From Levilinea sp. (GTDB lineage: Bacteria; Chloroflexota; Anaerolineae; Anaerolineales; Anaerolineaceae): 64,000 bases of DNA. Shown here one piece after another: positions 48,520 to 55,061 of the stretch (position 1 is the stretch's first letter; every line of letters starts with the position of its first letter). The stretch is taken from NCBI GenBank assembly GCA_029975215.1, contig JARKPO010000035.1, forward strand, positions 1 through 64,000, given 5' to 3'. The position numbers and the translations under genes are program-made. The notes beneath the pieces are model-generated. The model was not told the origin of the DNA, did not search any database, and saw nothing but the letters and a program-made list of their open reading frames with translations.

Positions 48520-49266
48520 GTGAAAACTTACCGCGCTGACCTACACGTCCATACGGTCCTCTCTCCCTGCGCTCAAGTCGAGATGATCCCGCAGTTAATT
48601 GTGCGGGAAGCTTTGGATCTGGGTATTCAGCTGATCGCCGTCACCGATCACAACGCCACTGCCAACATTCCGGCGGTCATGAAAGCTGCTCAGGATACCG
48701 AGTTGATCGTCCTGCCCGGCATGGAACTGCAAACTCGTGAAGAGGTGCACCTCCTTTGCCTGTTCGATACCCTCGAACAGGCCTTCGCCTTCCAAACCAT
48801 TGTAGACGCCCATTTGCCCAACATCCCCAATAACCCCGATTTCTTCGGCGAGCAGTTTGTAGTGGATGAAACCGGAGATTTTATCCGCAGCGAAGAACGT
48901 CTGCTGCTTTCCTCTGCCGATCTCAGCTTCGAAAAAGCCTGGGAGCAGGTGGATCAATTGGGCGGCATCCTAATCCCCGCCCACGTCAACCGAAAAAGTT
49001 TCGGCCTGCTGGAAATTTTGGGTTTTGTCCCCATGGATGTGCCTGTGGACGCCCTTGAGATCTCGCGCCACATCACCCCCCAAAAAGCCCGCGAATCGTT
49101 CCCTCAAATCGCAGCCTATCCTCTCATCCAAAACGGCGATGTTCACGGCCTGGACGGTTTCTTAGGCACTTCTCATTACACCCTCGCCGCCCCCACCATC
49201 GCCGAAATCCGCCACGCCGTTCACAATCGGGAAGGCCGCAGCGTCAAGATTACTCCCCTCTCGTAG
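48520..49266 (+). CDS. PHP-domain metal-dependent phosphoesterase
   Basis: 248 residues. Metal-binding motifs are DLHVHTVLSPCA near the N-terminus, AVTDHN, PGMELQTREEVHLLCLF, IPAHVNR and NGDVHGLDG. The fold matches PHP phosphoesterases related to histidinol phosphatase and the YciV/RNase AM group; the substrate is unknown. GTG at 48520 is chosen because it sits directly before the first metal motif; the ribosome-binding site is weak, and the overlap with the preceding gene suggests coupling. It is the last gene of the regulatory set before the hydrogenase promoter. Confidence 0.85.
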   Translation: MKTYRADLHVHTVLSPCAQVEMIPQLIVREALDLGIQLIAVTDHNATANIPAVMKAAQDTELIVLPGMELQTREEVHLLCLFDTLEQAFAFQTIVDAHLPNIPNNPDFFGEQFVVDETGDFIRSEERLLLSSADLSFEKAWEQVDQLGGILIPAHVNRKSFGLLEILGFVPMDVPVDALEISRHITPQKARESFPQIAAYPLIQNGDVHGLDGFLGTSHYTLAAPTIAEIRHAVHNREGRSVKITPLS

Positions 49267-49331
49267 CCCCTTTCCAGCCCATTGCAGCCAACCTGCCGCA
49301 CCTCATTGGGTATGCTTCTGTCCTCTGCAAT

Positions 49332-49349
49332 TTGTGACATTTTTCACTA
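49332..49349 (+). promoter_or_regulatory. Candidate Rex (or CRP/FNR-type) operator
   Basis: TTGTGA-N6-TCACTA, close to the Rex operator TTGTGA-N6-TCACAA and also to a CRP/FNR-type site. Rex represses fermentative and NADH-linked genes when NADH is low. The site overlaps the -35 region of the promoter whose -10 is at 49367, which suits repression of the NADH-linked redox genes that follow. GTGACATTT is repeated 40 bp downstream (49374-49382). Confidence 0.5.
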
Positions 49350-49366
49350 CATAGACAAAGGACTGT

Positions 49367-49372
49367 TATAAT
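49367..49372 (+). promoter_or_regulatory. Extended -10 of the hydrogenase gene cluster
   Basis: TGTTATAAT (49364-49372). The leader to the ATG at 49483 would be about 105 nt. No good -35 is visible; the extended -10 and an activator or repressor site may compensate. Confidence 0.55.
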
Positions 49373-49482
49373 AGTGACATTTGATAATTGACCCAATCAA
49401 CAGGTCACCGGTAGACTCTGTAAGATAGTCGTGTGCCATTTTTATACAAATATTACCTGATTACGGAAAACGGAGTTACACA

Positions 49483-50004
49483 ATGCTGAATACTGCAGAA
49501 CCAAAAACGGCGAATAACCCCCTCGCCAAACCAGAGATCAAAGAAGTCATTGATCGGATTCTGGATGAAAACCGCGACCGCCCCGGCGGTCTAATGGTTG
49601 TTTTGAACGAAATTCAGGGGCAAATCGGTTACGTCTCCGAACCCATCCAACTCTACGTCGCCCAGAAAATGCATATTCCCCCCAGCACCGTGCACGGCGT
49701 CGTATCCTTCTATTCTTTCTTCACCACCACCCCCCGTGGGGCCCACACCATCAAATTCTGCATGGGAACGGCCTGCTATGTGGGCGGCATCCCCCAAATC
49801 ATCGAAAAGGCCAAGCAAGTGCTGGGCATCAACCCCGGTCAAACCACCCCCGACGGCCAGATCACCCTGGAGCTGTGCCGCTGCGTAGGTGCCTGCAGCC
49901 AGGCTCCCGTCATCACCGTGGACGAAGAGGTCGTCGGCCGCATTCGCCCCAACAAATTCCCGCAAATCGTCCACCCGCTGCAGAAAAAGGCTGAGAATAA
50001 TTGA
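49483..50004 (+). CDS. NuoE/HndA-like [2Fe-2S] subunit (first copy)
   Basis: 173 residues, 24-kDa-subunit family. The N-terminal helical part has PGGLMVVLNEIQGQIGYV; the thioredoxin-like part keeps all four cluster ligands (FCMGTACYVGG, then ELCRCVGACSQAPVI). It passes electrons between the NuoF flavin and downstream centres. Order and similarity fit HndA of NADP-reducing hydrogenases and HydC of bifurcating ones. It is followed with a 4-bp overlap by the small ATPase gene. RBS GGAG lies 8 nt upstream. Confidence 0.9.
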   Translation: MLNTAEPKTANNPLAKPEIKEVIDRILDENRDRPGGLMVVLNEIQGQIGYVSEPIQLYVAQKMHIPPSTVHGVVSFYSFFTTTPRGAHTIKFCMGTACYVGGIPQIIEKAKQVLGINPGQTTPDGQITLELCRCVGACSQAPVITVDEEVVGRIRPNKFPQIVHPLQKKAENN

Positions 50005-50552
50005 GAGAATTAGCCCTTCACCTGTTAGATATCGCTGAAAACAGCATCTCCGCCCAGGCTTCCAATATCACCATCCAGGTGCACGAAGATCGGGCTGCGG
50101 ATCGTCTGTACATGGCAGTGATAGACGACGGCAAGGGCATGGATCCTGAAATGGTCGCGCGCGTCATTGATCCCTTCGTCACCAGCCGAACCACCCGCAA
50201 GGTGGGCCTGGGCATCCCCCTCCTCAAGGCAGCGGCCGAAGCCTGCAACGGCGGCCTCACCATCACCTCTGCCCCTGGGGTGGGAACCAAGATTGAGGTC
50301 GAATTTCAACTCAGCCACATCGACCGCATGCCCCTGGGCAGCCTGGCCGAAACCTTCCTCAGCCTGCTCATCGGTTCCCCCCATGTCCATTGGGTGTTTG
50401 ACGTGCAGGTGGATCAAGACAGCTTTGTTTTCGACGACCAGCCCATCAAACAAGAGTTGGACGGCGTTCCTCTTACCGAACCGGATGTCCTGCGTTTCAT
50501 CCGTGAATATCTCGAAGAAGGGCTGCGCCAGGTCCACATTAACCAAGCTTAA
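50001..50552 (+). CDS. GHKL ATPase-domain protein in the hydrogenase cluster
   Basis: 183 residues starting with TTG, overlapping the NuoE stop by 4 bp. A HATPase_c-like domain with LLDIAENSISAQASNI (N-box), IDDGKGMDPEMVARVIDPF and KVGLGIPLLKAA, but no phospho-accepting His domain. The C-terminal 50 residues are specific to this type. Such ATP-binding proteins are regularly encoded between NuoE and HndB in Firmicutes [FeFe] hydrogenase operons; their task is not established. The same operon type is present here without the [FeFe] subunit. Confidence 0.85.
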   Translation: MRELALHLLDIAENSISAQASNITIQVHEDRAADRLYMAVIDDGKGMDPEMVARVIDPFVTSRTTRKVGLGIPLLKAAAEACNGGLTITSAPGVGTKIEVEFQLSHIDRMPLGSLAETFLSLLIGSPHVHWVFDVQVDQDSFVFDDQPIKQELDGVPLTEPDVLRFIREYLEEGLRQVHINQA

Positions 50553-50589
50553 TTGATGAATTTGTCTACCATAAAATGGAGAGAAAACC

Positions 50590-50958
50590 ATGGATAAAGT
50601 GAAATCCCTCGAAGATCTGAAGCGCATCCGCGAAGAAGCGCTCAAGAAACGCCAGGCCAAGACCGTCTCTGGGCAAAAAGAGATCGTCGTCGGCATGGGC
50701 ACCGTCGGCATCGCTGCCGGCGCGCGCCAAACCCTCAAAGCCATCCTGGAATACATCGAAGAACACAACCTCACTGATATCGTCGTCCGCCAAACCGGCA
50801 ATATCGGCCTGGATTCGATGGAACCCATCGTCCAGGTTTCGCTGGGCGAAGGCGAGAAAGTTACCTACGGCAAAGTCACCCCCGAAATTGCCCGCCAGAT
50901 CATGGCCGAACACGTCGTCGGCGGTTCCGTCGTGAAAGCGTTCGTCGTCCAAAGCTAG
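50590..50958 (+). CDS. HndB-like thioredoxin-fold protein lacking cluster cysteines
   Basis: 122 residues. Similar throughout to HndB [2Fe-2S] ferredoxins: KSLEDLKRIREEAL, VGMGTVGIAAGARQTL, IVVRQTGNIGLDSMEPIVQVSL. In typical HndB the corresponding places read GTCGIAAGA and TGCxGxCxxEP. Here every one is replaced (Val, Asn, Asp) and the protein contains no Cys at all, so it cannot hold the usual cluster. It may have become a structural or regulatory subunit. It lies between the ATPase gene and the NuoF gene, in the normal place for hndB. Confidence 0.85.
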   Translation: MDKVKSLEDLKRIREEALKKRQAKTVSGQKEIVVGMGTVGIAAGARQTLKAILEYIEEHNLTDIVVRQTGNIGLDSMEPIVQVSLGEGEKVTYGKVTPEIARQIMAEHVVGGSVVKAFVVQS

Positions 50959-50965
50959 CCGCCCT

Positions 50966-50989
50966 GCCCGCGGATTTTATCCGCCGGGC
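50966..50989 (+). repeat. Intercistronic hairpin before the first NuoF gene
   Basis: GCCCGCGGA (50966-50974) pairs with TCCGCCGGGC (50980-50989) with one bulged C. There is no T-run. It may stabilise the upstream message. Confidence 0.45.
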
Positions 50990-51024
50990 TGGGTGATTAG
51001 ACACTACAAAGAAAAGGTGCTTCT

Positions 51025-52809
51025 ATGGCTTTTTATAGATCGCATATATTGGTATCCGTGGACCCGCAGTGCCTTGCCAAAGGTGCGCATGCTATCATTG
51101 ACTCGCTGCATGATGAACTGGTCTACCAAGGCCTGATCGATGAAATTCAGGTTCTAGAAACCTCCCGCCTCGGCGACCCCGCTACTGAAGGCCCCGATTT
51201 GATGGTCTACCCCGAAGGGATCCACTACATCAACCTCAATGCCGATGATATCCCCTTCCTGGTTGAAGAGCATTTCCTCAAAGGCCGTGTCGTTGAGAAA
51301 TTCCAGTCGGTCAAACGGGCCGCCGTCGATGAAGAGCTTGGCGCCCCCAAGCCCAAAGAAATGCGCGTGGTGCTTTCCAACTGCGGCAAAATTGACCCCT
51401 TCAATATCGAAGATTACATCGCCGAAGACGGCTACATGGCCCTGGCCAAAGTCGTTTCCGAAATGACCCCCGAAGGTGTTATTGATGAAGTTCTTCAATC
51501 TGGCTTACGCGGCCGCGGCGGTGCGGGCTTCCCCACCGGCAAAAAATGGCAGTTCGCCCGTCAGAACCCCGGCGAAGTCAAATACGTCATCTGCAACGCT
51601 GATGAAGGCGACCCCGGCGCGTTCATGAACCGCCGCGTCTTGGAAAGCGATCCCCATGCTGTCGTCGAAGGCATGACCATCGCCGCCTACGCCATTGGCG
51701 CAACGCAGGGTTACATCTACTGCCGCGCTGAATACCCCCTCGCGGTCAAAACCCTCAATGTCGCCATCCAGCAGGCACGTGAATTTGGCTTCCTTGGCAA
51801 GAACATCCTCGGAACCGATTTCTCCTTTGATTTGGAAGTGCGCATGGGCGCTGGCGCCTTTGTGTGCGGCGAAGAGACCGCCCTGATGAATTCCATCGAA
51901 GGCCGCCGCGGAGAACCTCGCCCTCGCCCGCCCTTCCCGGCGGTGCGCGGATTGTGGGGTAAACCCTCCAATATCAACAACGTTGAAACCTACGCCAACG
52001 TCCCCCGCATCATCCAGCGCGGCGCCCAGTGGTACAGCAGCCTAGGCACCGAAACCAGCAAAGGTACCAAGACTTTTGCCCTGGCTGGCGATGTGATTAA
52101 CACCGGCCTCATCGAAGTGCCCCTTGGAATCACCATCCGCGAAGTGGTCTACGACGTGGGCGGCGGTATCAAAGACGGCAAAGGCTTCAAAGCCGTGCAG
52201 ATCGGCGGCCCGGCGGGCGGCTGCTTGCCCACCCAATACCTCGACTACCCCATTGACTATGAATCCCTGCGCTCTGCAGGGGCCATGATGGGCTCGGGCG
52301 GCCTGGTCGTCATGGATGACGAAACCTGTATGGTGGATATCGCCCGCTTCTTTATGGACTTCATCCAGGACGAAAGCTGCGGGAAATGTGTTCCCTGTCG
52401 CGTCGGCACCCGCCGCATGTTGGATATCCTGGAACGCATCTGCGACGGCAAGGGTGAAGAAAGCGACATCGACACGCTCGAAGAGCTGTGTCGCGAAGTC
52501 AGCTCCACCAGCCTGTGCGGTCTCGGCCAGGGTGCACCCAACCCTGTCGCCACCACGCTCAAGTATTTCCGCGATGAATACGAAGCCCATATCAAGGAAA
52601 AGCGCTGTCCCGCCAAGGTCTGCAAGGCCCTGATTGAGTACGTCATCAAGCCCGATGCCTGCACCGGCTGTACAGTTTGCGCCCGCAACTGCCCGGTCAG
52701 CGCCATCACCGGCGAGCGGCGCAGCGCGCATCACATTGACTCCGATATCTGCATTCGCTGCGGCATCTGCATGCAGGTCTGCAACTTTAATGCCATCGAA
52801 ATTCACTAA
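51025..52809 (+). CDS. NuoF/HndC-like flavoprotein with C-terminal ferredoxin domain
   Basis: 594 residues. The N-terminal thioredoxin-like domain (1-95) has only one Cys and none of the usual ligands. The FMN/NADH domain has GLRGRGGAGFPTGKKW, CNADEGDPGAFMNRR and CGEETALMNSIEGRRGEPRPRPP. The [4Fe-4S] site is ESCGKCVPCRVG with a later Cys in SLCGLGQ. The C-terminus has two 4Fe-4S motifs (CTGCTVCARNCPV and CIRCGICMQVCNF). This build matches HydB/HndC of NAD(P)-linked and bifurcating hydrogenases. With no [FeFe] subunit following, its partner is unclear: the [NiFe] enzyme downstream or the formate dehydrogenase at 62574. Confidence 0.92.
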   Translation: MAFYRSHILVSVDPQCLAKGAHAIIDSLHDELVYQGLIDEIQVLETSRLGDPATEGPDLMVYPEGIHYINLNADDIPFLVEEHFLKGRVVEKFQSVKRAAVDEELGAPKPKEMRVVLSNCGKIDPFNIEDYIAEDGYMALAKVVSEMTPEGVIDEVLQSGLRGRGGAGFPTGKKWQFARQNPGEVKYVICNADEGDPGAFMNRRVLESDPHAVVEGMTIAAYAIGATQGYIYCRAEYPLAVKTLNVAIQQAREFGFLGKNILGTDFSFDLEVRMGAGAFVCGEETALMNSIEGRRGEPRPRPPFPAVRGLWGKPSNINNVETYANVPRIIQRGAQWYSSLGTETSKGTKTFALAGDVINTGLIEVPLGITIREVVYDVGGGIKDGKGFKAVQIGGPAGGCLPTQYLDYPIDYESLRSAGAMMGSGGLVVMDDETCMVDIARFFMDFIQDESCGKCVPCRVGTRRMLDILERICDGKGEESDIDTLEELCREVSSTSLCGLGQGAPNPVATTLKYFRDEYEAHIKEKRCPAKVCKALIEYVIKPDACTGCTVCARNCPVSAITGERRSAHHIDSDICIRCGICMQVCNFNAIEIH

Positions 52810-52827
52810 ATCGCCAGCAAAACGACC

Positions 52828-52858
52828 GCAGCCGGATGCCCCAAAAGGCTCCGGCTGC
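52828..52858 (+). repeat. Intercistronic hairpin between the two NuoE/NuoF sets
   Basis: GCAGCCGGA (52828-52836) pairs with TCCGGCTGC (52850-52858), with no T-run. It lies in the 91-nt gap between the Hnd-like and Hox-like gene groups and could mark a processing or attenuation point. Confidence 0.5.
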
Positions 52859-52900
52859 AGAAAAACCGCCATCATTTTTCCCACGCCCAGGAGGATACGC

Positions 52901-53380
52901 ATGACGATGGAACCAGATCGGTACACACGCTTGCTCGAAGCTGTTCAGAGTGCCGTAGAGCAGTATGATTCAAACCCGGATGAACTGATCCCCATCCTGA
53001 ATCAAGTTAATCGGTCTTTTGGCTACCTCCCTCCAGAAGCACTGGAAGAAGTAAGTAAACGGCTGAAAATGCCCCAAAGCCGTGTCCACTCTGTGGCGAC
53101 ATTCTATCAGATGCTTTCCACCAAACCCCTTGGCCGCCACGTCATCCAGTTCTGCGAAAGCGCCCCTTGTCATGTGGTGGGCGGACGGGAGGTCTGGCAA
53201 GCCTTACAAGACGAGTTGAAGATTGGCGGCGGTGAAACCACGCCAGACGGAAAATGGAGCCTGGTTACCGTAAGCTGCCTGGGTGTTTGTGGGGTTGGTC
53301 CGGTTGTCATCATAGATAACGAAATGTTCGGCAACGTCACGCCGCAGCAAATCCCCGAAATTTTGTCGCGGTACAATTAG
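52901..53380 (+). CDS. hoxE: NuoE/HoxE-like [2Fe-2S] subunit (second copy)
   Basis: 159 residues from ATG 52901, with CAGGAGG upstream. The ligands are intact: FCESAPCHVVGG and VSCLGVCGVGPVV. ELIPILNQVNRSFGYLP is the usual N-terminal region. It heads the group NuoE-NuoF-NuoG-HoxY-HoxH, which is the order of the diaphorase part of an NAD-linked [NiFe] hydrogenase. The long frame starting at 52634 is rejected, as its first part is an out-of-frame reading of the previous gene. It is clearly diverged from the copy at 49483, so this is not a recent duplication. Confidence 0.9.
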   Translation: MTMEPDRYTRLLEAVQSAVEQYDSNPDELIPILNQVNRSFGYLPPEALEEVSKRLKMPQSRVHSVATFYQMLSTKPLGRHVIQFCESAPCHVVGGREVWQALQDELKIGGGETTPDGKWSLVTVSCLGVCGVGPVVIIDNEMFGNVTPQQIPEILSRYN

Positions 53381-53389
53381 GAGATCCAT

Positions 53390-55024
53390 ATGAAACCCTA
53401 CCGCTCGATGGTTCTGGTATCCAGCGACGCCAAAAGCATTGAATCCGGTGCGCAGGATGTTTTCCGTAACCTCCAGGAACAAACCCGCGCCCTCGGTATT
53501 ACTGAAGAAATTTCTCTTTCAATGGTGGGTGACGTAGGCCGCCACGATGCCGTTCCTCTGGTGATTGTCTATCCCGAAGCCGTCATTTACGGCCCCGTTA
53601 AGCCCGAAGATGTTCAGCGCATTGTTGAAGAACACCTGTACAAAGGCCGTGTAGTACCCGAACTGCAAGCCTCCTCCCGTGAGCTTTCTGGCCGCATTGC
53701 CTGGCTCTCCGCCCGCAAAGGCACCCTCCCTGCCGAGAACCGCATTGTCCTCGAAAGGGCCGGCATCATCGACCCCACCAACATCGAAGATTACCTGCTC
53801 CACAACGGTTACGAAGCCCTCGGCAAAGTCCTCTCCGAGATGACCCCCGCCCAGGTGATTGACGAAGTCAAAGCCTCTGGGCTGCGCGGGCGCGGCGGCG
53901 CAGGCTTCCCCACCGGCATGAAGTGGGGCTTTGTGGCCAAAGCGGAAGGTGCCAGGAAATACGTGGTCTGCAACGCCGATGAAAGCGAACCCGGCACTTT
54001 CAAAGACCGCGTGGTTCTCGAAGGCGATCCTCATTCCATCATCGAAGCCATGCTCATCGCCGCGTACGCCGTCGGCGCCAGCGAAGGCTATATCTACGTC
54101 CGCGGTGAATATGTTCTGGCTCAAGAACGCCTGCGCACGGCCATCCGCCAGGCCGAAGAAATGGGCTTCCTGGGCGATAATATCTTCGGCACCAGCTTCA
54201 GTTTCCACCTGCATGTACATTCCGGCGCTGGGGCCTACATCTGCGGCGAAGAGACCGCCCTCATCGAGTCCATCGAAGGCAAACGCGGTGAGCCGCGCGC
54301 CCGCCCGCCCTACCCCACCACCCACGGCCTGTGGGGCATGCCCACCCTGGTCAACAACGTCGAGACCCTGGCCAACATTCCGCCCATCCTGCGCAACGGC
54401 GCCGCCTGGTACAAAGCCATCGGCACCCCCTCCAGCCCCGGCACCAAAGTTTACACCATTATGGGCCATGTCAACGTCACTGGCCTGATTGAAGTGCCTA
54501 TGGGCATTACCTTGCGCGAAGTCATCGCCATCTATGCCAAAGGCATGAAACCCGGCCGCACCTTCAAGCTGGCCCAAACCGGCGGCTCCAGCGGCTCCAT
54601 CATCCCCGCCAGTCTGCAGGATACCCCCATGGATTTCGACAGCTTCGCCAAAGCCGGCGTAGCCCTGGGTTCAGGAGCCTTGCTGATTTGTGATCAGGAC
54701 ACCTGCGTTGTAGATCTGGCCAAAGTGCTGATGAACTTCTTCCGGGTAGAATCTTGCGGTAAATGCACCCCCTGCCGTGTCGGCAATCAACGCGCCTATA
54801 CCCTCCTCAGCAATATCGCCAATGGCGTTGGTAAATTACAGGATCTGGAAGAACTGAGTTCGCTGAATGACAGTCTTGTTCAGCTTTCCAATTGCGGCCT
54901 TGGCCAAACGGCCGGAGCGCCGCTGCGTGATGTTCTCAACCACTTCCGCGCTGAAGTCGAGGCGCATATTCGCCTCAAAGTCTGCCCGTCCGGCGTTTGC
55001 CCCATGTCCGGCCACAAAAATTGA
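53390..55024 (+). CDS. hoxF: NuoF/HoxF-like flavoprotein (second copy)
   Basis: 544 residues. The N-terminal thioredoxin-like domain (1-95) contains no Cys. The FMN/NADH region has GLRGRGGAGFPTGMKW and CNADESEPGTFKDR, the complex-I form of the motif (the first copy has ADEGDPGAF), and CGEETALIESIEGKRGEPRARPP. The [4Fe-4S] ligands are ESCGKCTPCRVG and SNCGLGQ. It lacks the C-terminal ferredoxin domain of the first copy and ends in a short CPSGVC-containing tail. It is the NAD(H)-reacting subunit of the [NiFe] hydrogenase, 9 nt after hoxE. Confidence 0.92.
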   Translation: MKPYRSMVLVSSDAKSIESGAQDVFRNLQEQTRALGITEEISLSMVGDVGRHDAVPLVIVYPEAVIYGPVKPEDVQRIVEEHLYKGRVVPELQASSRELSGRIAWLSARKGTLPAENRIVLERAGIIDPTNIEDYLLHNGYEALGKVLSEMTPAQVIDEVKASGLRGRGGAGFPTGMKWGFVAKAEGARKYVVCNADESEPGTFKDRVVLEGDPHSIIEAMLIAAYAVGASEGYIYVRGEYVLAQERLRTAIRQAEEMGFLGDNIFGTSFSFHLHVHSGAGAYICGEETALIESIEGKRGEPRARPPYPTTHGLWGMPTLVNNVETLANIPPILRNGAAWYKAIGTPSSPGTKVYTIMGHVNVTGLIEVPMGITLREVIAIYAKGMKPGRTFKLAQTGGSSGSIIPASLQDTPMDFDSFAKAGVALGSGALLICDQDTCVVDLAKVLMNFFRVESCGKCTPCRVGNQRAYTLLSNIANGVGKLQDLEELSSLNDSLVQLSNCGLGQTAGAPLRDVLNHFRAEVEAHIRLKVCPSGVCPMSGHKN

Positions 55025-55061
55025 TCCAACAGGAATAAATCACACTCTGAGAAAACCACCT

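Noticed and set aside
50590..50958. Reading the Cys-less HndB as a pseudogene
   Set aside because: The frame is intact, length is normal and the rest of the domain is well conserved, so it is a changed protein rather than a decayed gene.
54867..55061. Upstream extension of the NuoG-like gene
   Set aside because: This in-frame stretch overlaps the end of the second NuoF gene in another frame; homology to ferredoxin begins at ATG 55062.
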